Of a stretch of DNA of 64,000 nucleotides, positions 1 through 9,300 are shown piece by piece (positions within the stretch are counted from its first letter, which is position 1; the number at the start of each line of letters is the position of its first letter). Under the pieces are notes generated by a model. It was given only the letters and a program-made list of their open reading frames with translations. It was not told the DNA's origin and did not search any database. Made by a program: the position numbers and the translations under genes. Source of the stretch: Psychromicrobium silvestre (GTDB lineage: Bacteria; Actinomycetota; Actinomycetes; Actinomycetales; Micrococcaceae); the NCBI RefSeq assembly GCF_013408295.1, contig NZ_JACBYQ010000002.1:1054001-1118000 (forward strand), given 5' to 3'.

Positions 1-237
1 CCTCCGCGCGACGAGTACGTGCTTACTGCAGCGGGTCGTGATCTCATGCCAGTGCTTCTCGCGCTCAAAGAGTGGGGCGACAACTGGTGTCGCGGTGGTG
101 AGCAGACCGCAATCTTCCGGCACGACTGCGGAGCCGAGCTCCATGCCGTCGCGACCTGTGCCAGCTGCGGTGCGGAGATCGAATTCGAGAACCTGGAAGT
201 GATCGGCGGCACCAATCCGCCGGATATCCACCTCTAG
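1..237 (+). CDS. HxlR-family transcriptional regulator, C-terminal part
   Basis: The reading frame is already open at base 1 and ends at the TAG at 235-237, so only the last 78 codons are present. The visible sequence (EYVLTAAGRDLMPVLLALKEWGDNW) is the end of the winged-helix wing of HxlR regulators, where 'Y.LT..G..L.PVL.AL..WG' is conserved. A tail follows with H-D-C-G and CASCG pairs of cysteines, also common in actinobacterial HxlR proteins. Such proteins bind DNA as dimers and often control a neighbouring oxidoreductase, but the target lies outside the window. The DNA-recognition helix cannot be seen. Confidence 0.8.
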   Translation, partial: PPRDEYVLTAAGRDLMPVLLALKEWGDNWCRGGEQTAIFRHDCGAELHAVATCASCGAEIEFENLEVIGGTNPPDIHL

Positions 238-446
238 TGCTACAACGGCAAAAATGCTGCGTATCAGCGGGCGTTTGCAGGTTGCCAGTCGATGAATTTT
301 CCCCGACACGTCCACGGCGGGGATATCAGAATTCGCCCATTCCGGGCACTTCCGCATAATCTGGTGTTGAGTTCAAGATCTGGAGCTGCGACAGGGCAGC
401 CGGCTTTGCCGAGACGACTCCGGGTCAGCGAAGAGGGACGACGCCT

Positions 447-944
447 ATGCGTACTCTTGTTCTGAATGCTGGTTATGAGCCGCTGGCGGTGGTTACCTTC
501 CGCCGGGCGCTGATTCTTGTCCTGGCAGGCAAAGCCTCTGTTCTAGCCGAGGGCGACGATCCCGTGGTGGGTCCGCAGGAGATTTTAGGACGCCCCTCGG
601 TGATCCTGTTGAACAGATATATTCGCTTGCCGTACAACCGTGAGGTACCGGTCAGTCGCCGTGGTGTGCTGCGCCGGGATGAACACCGATGCGCTTATTG
701 CAGCAAATCCGCGAGCACAATAGATCATGTACACCCCAAGTCTCGCGGCGGTGCTCATAGTTGGGAGAACCTGGTGGCTTGCTGCTTGCGTTGCAATAAC
801 CTGAAGGGTGATCACACCCCCGCCGAAATGAACTGGCAACTACGTCTGACCCCGCGGGCGCCGCGAAGCGGGCACTGGCAGATCCGCGAACTGGAAAAGC
901 CAACACCGGAGTGGGATTCCTTCCTCAGTGAATCCGCTGCCTGA
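447..944 (+). CDS. HNH endonuclease
   Basis: Protein of 165 residues. Two CxxC zinc pairs (C82/C85 and C113/C116) flank the HNH core: D93-H94 (IDHVHPKSRGG), then N107 and the C-terminal NNLKGDH motif with H123. This is the short HNH protein found in nearly all Micrococcales, starting MRTLVLNAGYEPL. HNH nucleases cut DNA using one metal ion, but the role of this conserved family is unknown. The ATG is preceded by an AGAGGGACG ribosome site. The 3' end overlaps the GTG start of mobA by 17 bases, so it heads the mobA-DUF6457-moeA operon. The 209-base gap in front (238-446) shows no clear element. Confidence 0.9.
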   Translation: MRTLVLNAGYEPLAVVTFRRALILVLAGKASVLAEGDDPVVGPQEILGRPSVILLNRYIRLPYNREVPVSRRGVLRRDEHRCAYCSKSASTIDHVHPKSRGGAHSWENLVACCLRCNNLKGDHTPAEMNWQLRLTPRAPRSGHWQIRELEKPTPEWDSFLSESAA

Positions 945-1551
945 GTCGCCAGCCCTCGCGGTGCTTGCCGGGGGTAAAGGGAGCCGACTGGGCGGCGTCC
1001 TGAAAGCTGGGCTGAACTACCAAGGGACCCCACTGCTCGCCCGGCTCCTCTCCGAGGTCTGGGAGGTCTCGGCCGGTAGCGGTGAAGCTACCGTGGTGGT
1101 GGGTGACGCCGTCGTACTGAGACCTCTGCTTTCCGGCCTGCCCGGAGCCGAGGCAGTTCGGTGGGCCCGGGAAGACCCGCCCTTCAGCGGCCCGGTAGCC
1201 GCGCTGGCCGCCGCCCTACCGCACCTCGGCCCGGGCTTCGTCCTGCTGCTAGCCAGCGATCAACCAGCCGCTGCCGAGGGAGTGAGAGCACTATTGCAGG
1301 CAGCCCCAGGACCCGACGGGGTGCTTTTGCAGGACTCTGAGGGTAGAGATCAGTTTTTGCTGGGGCTCTACCGGGTTGCGGCACTCCGCCGCGCTGTGGC
1401 TCAGGTGATCGCCTCCGGCAATTCCAGCCAGAGACTGGGAGCGGTCATTGCTAGGCTGGAGCTTGCCAGAGTCCTGGCACCCGGTCGCTCGGCGGAAGAC
1501 ATCGATGAGTGGGCCGATGCGGCACAGTGGGGCATTGAGAAAGGGCAGTGA
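928..1551 (+). CDS. mobA: molybdenum cofactor guanylyltransferase (MobA-like NTP transferase)
   Basis: Protein of 207 residues; GTG start inside the end of the HNH gene. The N-terminus carries the nucleotide-binding signature LAGGKGSRLGG (residues about 13-23) followed by a lysine (LKAG, K26). The metal-binding aspartate sits in LLLASDQP (about 106-113). Known for the family: it transfers GMP from GTP to molybdopterin, making the guanine dinucleotide form of Moco used by DMSO-reductase-type enzymes. The FdhF-like oxidoreductase at 3.1-5.4 kb is a natural client. A MobA/IspD-type transferase with another substrate cannot be excluded, but the DUF6457 and moeA neighbours support the Moco role. 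Confidence 0.82.
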   Translation: MNPLPESPALAVLAGGKGSRLGGVLKAGLNYQGTPLLARLLSEVWEVSAGSGEATVVVGDAVVLRPLLSGLPGAEAVRWAREDPPFSGPVAALAAALPHLGPGFVLLLASDQPAAAEGVRALLQAAPGPDGVLLQDSEGRDQFLLGLYRVAALRRAVAQVIASGNSSQRLGAVIARLELARVLAPGRSAEDIDEWADAAQWGIEKGQ

Positions 1552-1818
1552 ATGGAACAGCAAGCGATTCTGGATGCATGGTGCAGCGAGTTGCTGGCGA
1601 AACTGGAGATCTCGGGAACCCCGGTGGATATTCAGGCCGTTCTGGCCCTGGCCGGAGAAGCCGCGCACGGCGTGGTCCGACCGGCAGCCCCACTGACCAC
1701 CTTTATCGCAGGTTTCGCGGCAGGCTTGGCCGCCGGAAGCGGTCAAGCCTCGGATGACCTCGCCATGCGTTCAGCCATCGAAGCGGCACGGCAAGTGCTT
1801 CTGGCGCGCGATGCCTGA
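1552..1818 (+). CDS. DUF6457-type small protein of the Moco operon
   Basis: Protein of 88 residues, starting directly after the mobA stop codon. It reads as a helical protein, with 'LDAWCSELLAKLEI' then a 'LALAGEAAHGVVRPAAPLTTFIAGFAAGLAAG' stretch of glycine- and alanine-rich helix. This is the pattern of DUF6457, a small domain seen alone or fused to MobA in Actinobacteria. No catalytic residue is obvious. Its place between mobA and moeA, with an 8-base overlap into moeA, suggests an accessory role in molybdenum-cofactor maturation, possibly as a MobA partner. That role is inferred from position only. Confidence 0.75.
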   Translation: MEQQAILDAWCSELLAKLEISGTPVDIQAVLALAGEAAHGVVRPAAPLTTFIAGFAAGLAAGSGQASDDLAMRSAIEAARQVLLARDA

Positions 1819-3010
1819 GATTCGACTTAAACACGATTGGCTTGAGGCTAGACAGCTCGCCTTTGAGGCGGCCGCCAGCTTGCCCGATGAGCAAATCCCC
1901 TTGGCTGCGGCCGGGGGCCGTACCCTAGCCTCCGAGGTGCGAGCCTTACAGGACCTGCCGCATTTCGATTCCGCGGCGATGGATGGCTGGGCGGTCAGCG
2001 GCAGTGCCCCCTGGATCTTCGCTCCGCCGGGTGAGCGGCTCTATCCCGGCCAAGCTAGCCCGATCCTGACCGGTGGAGTGTTGCCACCGGGAGCCAAAGC
2101 GGTCCTGCGCAGCGAAAGCGGCGAAGAAACCGTAGATGGTGAGGGCTTAGCAGTGCTGGGACTGAGTACGACGGCGGCTCCCGGCGAGCCCAAGGCCGGC
2201 CAGCATATTCGACGGCGAGCCCAAGAGGCCGGTGCGGGCGAAGTTTTGCTGGAAGCAGGGTCGATTTTGAACCCAGCCCGGCTGGCGCTTGGCGCGCTGG
2301 CTGGGGTGGACGAACTTACCGTGGGTGGAAAACCGAAGGTGCGGCTTCTGCTGACAGGTAATGAGATCATCGAAACCGGGTTGCCGGAGCCGGGGCAAGT
2401 TCGCGATGTTTTCGGTCCGCAACTGGCCTGGACAGTTGAAATGCTCGGGGGTGTGGTGACCGGACAGCAACGGCTAAGCGACGAGCTACCGGCTACCGTG
2501 GCGGCGCTTTCCGAGGACGATGGGCAGCTGCTGATTAGCACGGGCGGCACCGGCCATTCGAACGCCGATTATTTGCACCGGGCGCTCGCAGAGATCGGCG
2601 CCGAGTTGCTCGTGGATGGCGTTTCGATGCGGCCCGGGGCCCCTAGCTTTCTTGCCGCCTTACCCGAGCTAGGCTCCGGCCCACGTTTCCTGGTGGGGTT
2701 ACCGGGAAATCCGTTAGCTGCTTTTATCGGCTTGCTGACCTTGGCGCAGCCCCTGCTGGCGGGCCTGAACGGCGAGGCATTGCCGGAGATCGGCCAATTG
2801 GCCTGTGGTGTTGCTTTCGAGCCCCTGGCCGGGCGTACCCGATTGATGCCGTATCGGGAACTCTATGGCCTGGCTTCCCCGGTGTCCAAGGTCGAAGCGG
2901 CCATGCTGCGTGGCCTGGTTCAGGCCGAGGGCATCATGGTGGTACCACCGCACGGAGTGCGGATGGGGGAGTCGGTGCAGGTTTTGCCCTTGCCCTGGTC
3001 AACGCCTTGA
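1811..3010 (+). CDS. moeA: molybdopterin molybdenumtransferase MoeA
   Basis: Protein of 399 residues. Known reaction: inserts molybdate into adenylylated molybdopterin to make Moco. Seen: the N-terminal 'LPHFDSAAMDGWAV' motif (substrate-binding face of domain I), then a TGNEI turn, the MoCF-type motif STGGTGHSNADYLH (about residue 243), and VGLPGNPLAAF (about 295). A C-terminal beta-barrel domain IV follows (MLRGLVQAEGIMVVPP). The open frame extends upstream to 1754, but the ATG at 1811, overlapping the DUF6457 stop, gives the normal MoeA N-terminus and length. It is the last gene of the operon and converges on the oxidoreductase gene 43 bases away. Confidence 0.92.
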   Translation: MPEIRLKHDWLEARQLAFEAAASLPDEQIPLAAAGGRTLASEVRALQDLPHFDSAAMDGWAVSGSAPWIFAPPGERLYPGQASPILTGGVLPPGAKAVLRSESGEETVDGEGLAVLGLSTTAAPGEPKAGQHIRRRAQEAGAGEVLLEAGSILNPARLALGALAGVDELTVGGKPKVRLLLTGNEIIETGLPEPGQVRDVFGPQLAWTVEMLGGVVTGQQRLSDELPATVAALSEDDGQLLISTGGTGHSNADYLHRALAEIGAELLVDGVSMRPGAPSFLAALPELGSGPRFLVGLPGNPLAAFIGLLTLAQPLLAGLNGEALPEIGQLACGVAFEPLAGRTRLMPYRELYGLASPVSKVEAAMLRGLVQAEGIMVVPPHGVRMGESVQVLPLPWSTP

Positions 3011-3053
3011 CGGTGTGCACTCAAAGAACCGCCAAAAGGCTCAGCCAGGAAAC

Positions 3054-5366
3054 CTAGGAGGAGCGGTGCTCCAGCCGAATCACGACGGCCTTAGAGGTTG
3101 GGGTGCCGCTAATATCCGCGGTTGATTCGAGCGGCACCAGCACATTGGTCTCCGGATAGTAGGCGGCGGCACAGCCCCGCGGCGTCGAATACGGCACCAA
3201 ACGGAAGGCTTCCGCGCGGCGCTCGCTGAGCACACCGGAATCCGGATCGGTCCACTCCGAGACCAGATTAACCTCTTCGGCCTCGGCGAAGCCGAGTTCG
3301 GCCAGGTCTTCGGCATTCACCAGCACCACCCGGCGGCCTCCGTAGACCCCACGATAGCGATCATCCTTGCCGTAAATCGTAGTGTTGTATTGATCATGGG
3401 AGCGGAGCGTCTGGAGGAGCAAACGGCCCGCGGGCACTCGTGGGAACTCCAACTGATTTGCGGTGAAAACGGCTTTACCACTCGGGGTGCTGAACTGTCG
3501 CTCGTCCCGAGGTCCATGGGGCAGCACAAAGCCTCCGGGCCGATCGATCTTCTGCTCGTAATCGGAGAATCCCGGCACCACGGCGGCGATGTGTTGGCGG
3601 ATCTGCCCGTAGTCCCCGCTCAGGGAGCCCCAGCTGGCTACTGGGGCACCTGGCCTACTCTTGCCTTCATGATCGGTGAAGAGCGCTTCCGAAAGTCGCG
3701 CAATAATGGCCACCTCGGAGAGCAACTCGGCGGAGGCCGGTCGCAACCTGCCGTGTGAGGCATGCACCGCGCTCATAGAATCTTCCACCGTAACGCGCTG
3801 TTCACCCCCGGACTGGCTGTCTTTTTCGGTGCGACCCAGAGTGGGCAGGATGAGCGCTCTGCGTCCGGTCACCAGATGAGAACGATTGAGCTTGGTGGAG
3901 ACCTGCACGGTGAGCGAGGTGTTGCGCAGCGCAGCTTCGGTCACCTCAGTGTCCGGGGTCGCCCTGACAAAGTTGCCACCCATACCCATGAAGACCCGTA
4001 CCTGCCCAGCCCGCATGGCCTGGATAGCAGCTACCGTATCGAAGCCGTGCTTGCGAGGGGAGCTGAACGCGAACTCGGCATCCAGGGCGGCATGAAAGCT
4101 TTCCGGCATCTTCTCAAAGATGCCCATGGTCCGGTCACCCTGCACATTGGAGTGACCACGCACCGGGCAAACCCCTGCCCCGACCTTGCCGATGTTCCCT
4201 TGTAACAGAAGCAGATTCACCACGTCCCGGAGGGTAGCCACCGAATGCTTGTGTTGGGTAAGGCCCATTGCCCAACAGACGATGGTGCGCTGTGAGGCCA
4301 TCAAAGCCGTCGCGGTGTCCCGGATCTGCTCTTCGGTGAGGCCGGTGGCGGTGAGCACCTCGGCCCAATCCAGGTCTTGTAAACCGGATTGGTATTCCTC
4401 GAAACCAATGGTGTACTGCTCAATGAAGGAGCGGTCCAAGGCGCCCGCATCCACTAGGCATTTGCCCAGGGCCTGGAAGAGCGCTTGGTCCCCGCCTAAC
4501 CGGATTTGCAGGAATTGATCCGCGATCGCCACGCCGCCACCAACTAGGCCGCGGATGGTCTGCGGATTCTCGAAGCGCAGTAACCCGGCCTCTGGTAGCG
4601 GGTTAATGGCAATAATGCGTGCGCCGTTGCGCTTGGCCTTCTCCAGGGCGGAGAGCATCCGGGGATGGTTAGTGGCGGGGTTCTGCCCAGCGATCAGGAT
4701 TAGCTCGGCTTGGTGGATGTCCTCCAGGGAGACGGAGCCCTTGCCAATTCCAATGGTCTCGACAAGTGCCGAGCCGGAGGATTCATGGCACATATTTGAA
4801 CAGTCCGGCAGATTATTGGTGCCTAGGCCGCGGACCATCAGCTGATAGAGAAAGGCTGCCTCATTGCTGGTTCGCCCGGAAGTGTAGAAAACAGCCTGCT
4901 CGGGGGAGTCTAGGCTGAGCAATTCATCGCTAAGTAACGTAAAGGCCTCATCCCAACTGACCGGGCGGTAATGGCTAGCGCCCTCGTCGAGAAGCATGGG
5001 ATGGGTGAGTCTGCCCTGCTGACCGAGCCAATAATCATCTTGTTGCAGCAAATCGGCAACCGAATGCTCGGCGAAGAACTGCGGGCTGACTCGTCTTTTC
5101 GTTGCTTCCTCGGCGACCGCTTTGGCCCCGTTTTCGCAGAACTCGGCGACATGTCGCTTATCGCCTTCCGGCCAGGCGCAGCCTGGGCAGTCGAAACCAT
5201 CCTTCTGGTTCACCCGCAAGAGCGTCTCGGCTGAGCGGAGCGGCCCCATCTGCTCCATTGAGATTTGCAGCGCGTGTAGCACCCCTGGGATGCCTACCGA
5301 GGTCTTCTTCGGCCCCTTGATGCTGAGTTCGGATTCGTCGATGCCATGCCGAGGAGCTTTGCTCAT
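3054..5366 (-). CDS. FdhF/YdeP family molybdopterin oxidoreductase
   Basis: Protein of 770 residues. The N-terminal 'GFDCPGCAWPEGDKRHVAEFCENGAKAV' motif is typical of the YdeP group. A molybdopterin oxidoreductase domain follows, with 'YTSGRTSNEAAFLYQ', 'SNMCHESSG', 'GQNPATNHPRML' and 'PVRGHSNVQGDRTMGI', and a C-terminal molydopterin-dinucleotide-binding domain ('LQTLRSHDQYNTTIYG'). It should bind bis-MGD and probably one Fe-S cluster in the cytoplasm; there is no Tat signal. The substrate is not known for this group: formate dehydrogenase is the usual label, and E. coli YdeP is linked to acid resistance. It is divergent from fdhD, the sulfurtransferase for such enzymes. The ATG has no Shine-Dalgarno site; see the promoter entry. 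Confidence 0.88.
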   Translation of the reverse strand: MSKAPRHGIDESELSIKGPKKTSVGIPGVLHALQISMEQMGPLRSAETLLRVNQKDGFDCPGCAWPEGDKRHVAEFCENGAKAVAEEATKRRVSPQFFAEHSVADLLQQDDYWLGQQGRLTHPMLLDEGASHYRPVSWDEAFTLLSDELLSLDSPEQAVFYTSGRTSNEAAFLYQLMVRGLGTNNLPDCSNMCHESSGSALVETIGIGKGSVSLEDIHQAELILIAGQNPATNHPRMLSALEKAKRNGARIIAINPLPEAGLLRFENPQTIRGLVGGGVAIADQFLQIRLGGDQALFQALGKCLVDAGALDRSFIEQYTIGFEEYQSGLQDLDWAEVLTATGLTEEQIRDTATALMASQRTIVCWAMGLTQHKHSVATLRDVVNLLLLQGNIGKVGAGVCPVRGHSNVQGDRTMGIFEKMPESFHAALDAEFAFSSPRKHGFDTVAAIQAMRAGQVRVFMGMGGNFVRATPDTEVTEAALRNTSLTVQVSTKLNRSHLVTGRRALILPTLGRTEKDSQSGGEQRVTVEDSMSAVHASHGRLRPASAELLSEVAIIARLSEALFTDHEGKSRPGAPVASWGSLSGDYGQIRQHIAAVVPGFSDYEQKIDRPGGFVLPHGPRDERQFSTPSGKAVFTANQLEFPRVPAGRLLLQTLRSHDQYNTTIYGKDDRYRGVYGGRRVVLVNAEDLAELGFAEAEEVNLVSEWTDPDSGVLSERRAEAFRLVPYSTPRGCAAAYYPETNVLVPLESTADISGTPTSKAVVIRLEHRSS

Positions 5367-5387
5367 GGTTCAGTCTAGGCTTATCCC
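5367..5387. promoter_or_regulatory. overlapping divergent leaderless promoters for fdhF-like gene and fdhD
   Basis: The two start codons are only 21 bases apart. On the plus strand TAGGCT (5376-5381) lies exactly 6 nt before the fdhD GTG. On the minus strand TAGACT (5372-5377 read in reverse) lies 5 nt before the ATG of the oxidoreductase. Both match the actinobacterial -10 pattern TANNNT at the distance expected when the transcript begins at the start codon. Neither gene has a Shine-Dalgarno sequence. The two -10 boxes share bases, so polymerase can probably bind only one direction at a time. Confidence 0.6.
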
Positions 5388-6245
5388 GTGAGCAGGTTAA
5401 TACAGCGGGTGCGAGTGACACGATTAACGCTCGACGGCGGCGCCTCCACGGTGCGCTCCAGCGAGCGGGAGGATGTGCTTGCGGCCGAAGAACCACTGGA
5501 AATCCGGATTGGCGAAGATCCCTTTAGCGTGACGATGCGAACCCCCGGGGATGATTTTGACCTGGTCGCGGGCTTCCTGGTCTCGGAAGGGGTGATCGGA
5601 GCAGCCGATGAACTCATCTCCTTGCGGTTCTGCGCAGGCGAGGATGAGGATGGCAGGCAGACCTTTAATGTGGTCCAGGCTCAACTCCGGCCGGACGTTT
5701 CGGTGCCTGATCTGCACCGGCATGTCTACACCACTAGTTCTTGTGGAATCTGTGGAACCGCTTCGATTGAGGCAATCCGCAAGTCCTCTCGCTTTGCCCC
5801 AGCCGATGATCCACTCCGACTCTCCGCGCGCGCTCTGGCTGAATTACCGGAGCGATTACGTGCGGGCCAGAAACTCTTTAGCAAGACCGGCGGAGTACAT
5901 GCCGCCGGACTGTTCACGGCTCAAGGGGAGTTGCTCTGCCTGCGCGAGGATGTGGGCCGACACAACGCCGTGGATAAGGTGGTGGGTTGGGCGTTGCGAG
6001 AGCACAAGCTGCCGCTGAGCGGGACGGTTCTGCAGGTCTCCGGTCGGGCTTCCTTTGAATTAGTGCAGAAGGCCGCAATGGCTGGCATCCCGATGCTGGC
6101 CGCGGTGAGCGCGTCGTCGTCGTTGGCCGTGGAACTGGCAAAGCAATTGGGTCTTACCCTGGTGGGCTTCAGCCGAGGGACCTCGCTTAATGTCTACACG
6201 GGCTCGGAGCGGGTCGAGCTGATTGCCGAGACTATTAGTCGCTGA
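5388..6245 (+). CDS. fdhD: formate dehydrogenase accessory sulfurtransferase FdhD
   Basis: Protein of 285 residues, the usual FdhD length. The catalytic CxxC is C119-G-I-C122 in 'TSSCGICGTASIEA'. The Moco-binding C-terminal half has 'FSKTGGVHAAGLF', 'CLREDVGRHNAVDKVVGWAL' and 'SGRASFELVQKAAMAGIPML', all family hallmarks. Known role: it receives sulfur from a cysteine desulfurase and sulfurates the Mo-bis-MGD cofactor of formate dehydrogenases, which are inactive without it. The divergent FdhF-like gene is the likely client. GTG is the start, with a -10 box 6 nt upstream and no ribosome site (leaderless). Confidence 0.93.
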   Translation: MSRLIQRVRVTRLTLDGGASTVRSSEREDVLAAEEPLEIRIGEDPFSVTMRTPGDDFDLVAGFLVSEGVIGAADELISLRFCAGEDEDGRQTFNVVQAQLRPDVSVPDLHRHVYTTSSCGICGTASIEAIRKSSRFAPADDPLRLSARALAELPERLRAGQKLFSKTGGVHAAGLFTAQGELLCLREDVGRHNAVDKVVGWALREHKLPLSGTVLQVSGRASFELVQKAAMAGIPMLAAVSASSSLAVELAKQLGLTLVGFSRGTSLNVYTGSERVELIAETISR

Positions 6246-6393
6246 TTGGTGAAAGGTGACGGCTTGCGGTGAATATTTCATGTGAATAGGCTAAGTTTTA
6301 GCCAACTCCGGTGGCGTAATCGAAAAAACGCCATTAGGCTCTATTAAGTACATCCCAAAGATAAAAACCCGCTGTGTGTTCGTAGGAGAATCT
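6246..6393. other. intergenic region with two short hairpins after fdhD
   Basis: Two small inverted repeats follow fdhD: GGCTAA/TTAGCC (6289-6303, 3-base loop) and TGGCG/CGCCA with an A-rich loop (about 6311-6333). Either could weakly terminate fdhD. The rest is relatively AT-rich and should hold the promoter of the mannosidase gene, which has a good AGGAGA ribosome site at 6384-6389. Confidence 0.35.
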
Positions 6394-9300
6394 GTGCACG
6401 ATGATCGTCGTCTCACCGAGGCACGTCTAGACCGCTTTGTCCGCGAACGCCTAGACCGGGCGCTCTACCGTAAATCCCTGCCGCTCACCGTGACCGCGTG
6501 GGACGTGCCGGACGAACCGGTGCCCTTTGCCGAAGCGATAGGCCAGGATTATCAAGCAGTGCAGCAGGGAGAGTCCTGGGGTGCCCCTTGGAGCACCAAA
6601 TGGTTGCATGTCACCGGTGAGGTGCCTGCGACCTTCGGCGAGCCGGGCGGCCGGATTGAAGTGGTCGCGGAGCTCGGCTACAGCAATGAGATGCCCGGCT
6701 TCCAGTGCGAGGGCATAGCTTGGCGTAAGGACGGCAGCATAGCGAAGGCGCTTTCGCCGTTGAATAAATATGTTTCACTCGAGCAGCTCTCCGGATCGGA
6801 GGAGCCGGATCGGAGCATCGATTTCTATATCGAAGCCGCCGCAAACCCCGACGTCGCCCAAGGCTGGACCTTCCAACCCAATCCAATCGGCGATAAGGCC
6901 ACCGCAGGCAGCGAACCGCTCTACAAACTGGGCAGCATAGCGATTGCCGAACTAGATGAAACCGTCTGGGAACTGAAACAGGACATCTGGACGCTGTCGG
7001 GGTTGATGCACGAGCTGCCGATGGAGTTGCCCAGACGGCATGAGATCTTGCGCGCTTTGGAGCGGATGCTCGATGTAATGGACCCCGACGACGTTGCGGG
7101 CACCGCGCAGGCAGGGCGTGAAGCGCTCGTTCAGGTGCTTAGCCAGCCCGCCTATGCCTCGGCACACCGAGTGGTGGCCACCGGACACGCGCATATCGAC
7201 TCGGCCTGGCTCTGGCCGGTGCGCGAAACCATTCGCAAGTGCGCACGAACTTTTTCCAATGTGATCGCCCTGATGGACGAGCACCCAGACTTCGTTTTCT
7301 CCTGTTCCTCGGCTCAGCAGTTGTCCTGGATCAAGGAGTTCTACCCGGAGCTCTTCGAACGGATCAAAGTCAAGGTTGCCGCCGGACAGTTTGTTCCGGT
7401 GGGTGGAATGTGGGTTGAATCCGATACCAATATGCCCGGTAGCGAGGCGATGGCTAGGCAATTCCTGGAGGGTAAGAGCTTCTTCCGCCGCGAATTCGGG
7501 GTGGACTGTAAAGAGGCCTGGCTGCCTGACTCCTTCGGTTACTCCGGGGCGCTGCCGCAGATCGTGGCCTCGGCGGGCATCGATTACTTCCTCACCCAGA
7601 AGATTTCCTGGAACCAGGTCAATGTGATGCCGCACCACACCTTCCTCTGGGAAGGCATCGATGGCAGCCGAGTCTTCACCCACTTCCCGCCAGTCGATAC
7701 CTACAACAGTGAGCTGAGCGGCCGCGAACTGGCTCATGCACAGAGCAACTACCGCGAAAAGGGAAACAGTAATATCTCCCTGGTTCCCTTTGGCTGGGGC
7801 GACGGCGGCGGTGGACCAACCCGTGAAATGGTAGCGGCTGCGCATCGCACCGCCGCATTGGAAGGCTCTCCCGCCGTGCAGTTGGGCAGCGCGAAGAGCT
7901 TCTTTGAGCAGGCTCAAGCGGAATACCCGGCACCGCCGGTCTGGCTCGGTGAAATGTACTTGGAATTGCATCGTGGCACTTACACCTCGCAAGCCAATAC
8001 CAAGAAGGGGAACCGGCGCAGCGAGCACCTGCTCCGGGAGGCCGAGCTGTGGGCGGCTACCGCCACCGTTCGGAAGGGCGCTCTCTACCCGGCCGCGGAA
8101 CTGAAGCGGTTATGGCAATTGGTTCTGCTCCAGCAGTTCCATGACATCCTCCCGGGCAGCTCCATTGCTTGGGTGCATCAGGACGCCGAGCGGAACTACG
8201 CTGCTATCGCCACCGAGCTGGAAGCCATCATCACCGCCTCGATGAAGGTGTTGGTTGGCGAGGGCGATACCGTGCTGAGCTTTAACGCCACGCCCCACGA
8301 ACGTTCCGGAGTGCCGGCGCTCGCCGCTGCCCCCGAGGTCACTAGCGATTCTCCTGTTCAAGTCACCGAGGTTAATGGTGGCTATGTGTTGGACAATGCC
8401 ATCGTTCGCGCTGTGATTGACGGTAATGGGCAGATCACCTCCTTGATGGATTACGCCACCGGTCGAGAAGCCATTGCACCCGGCGGAGTGGGTAACCGCT
8501 TGGAACTGCATCGGGACACTCCGAATGCCTGGGATGCCTGGGACATCGATGAGTTCTACCGCCGCAATGTCACCGACTGCACCGAAGCGCACTCGGTGAC
8601 TTTGGAACGCGCCGGTTGGGACGCCGTCGTTGTGGTGGAGCGTTTAATCGGCGCCTCACCGCTGACCCAGCGGATCAGCCTGGCTGCGGGCTCGCCCTCG
8701 CTCAGCATTGTCAATCAGATTGACTGGCAGGAAAGCCAGAAACTGCTCAAACTCGGCTTCGAGCTTGATGTGCGGGCCGACCGTAGCGCGTCCGAGACTC
8801 AGTTCGGCCATGTCTTCCGCCCCACGCACACCAATACCTCCTGGGAAGCCGCCAAGTTTGAGATCTGCGCGCATCGATGGATTCATGTCGGTGAAGCGGG
8901 CTACGGGGTGGCCGTCTCCAATGGTTCCAGTTATGGCCACGACGTCACCCGGGCGGTAAGAGATTCCGACGGCGGCACCACCACTTCGGTGCGATTGTCG
9001 CTATTGCGCGCGCCTAAATCGCCCGATCCGCACTCCGATCAGGGCGAGCATGAACTGACCGTGACCATCCGACCCGGCGCAGCCATTGCGGATGCCGTTG
9101 AGGAAGGCTACCGGACCAATCTGGCACCCCGCACCATCGCCGGAGCGGAGCCGGTGGAACCACTCTTCTCTGTCTTCAATGCAGCCTTGGTCATCGAGGC
9201 CGTCAAGCTGGCCGAAGATGGATCCGGCGATCTGATTGTCAGGCTCTATGAGTCACTGGGGGAGCGGTCTACCGGCTTGCTCAAGGCATGTTTCCCGGTG

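Noticed and set aside
6952-8028. 358-codon minus-strand frame inside the mannosidase gene
   Set aside because: The plus strand carries clear GH38 motifs across this stretch. The frame is a shadow with no protein features.
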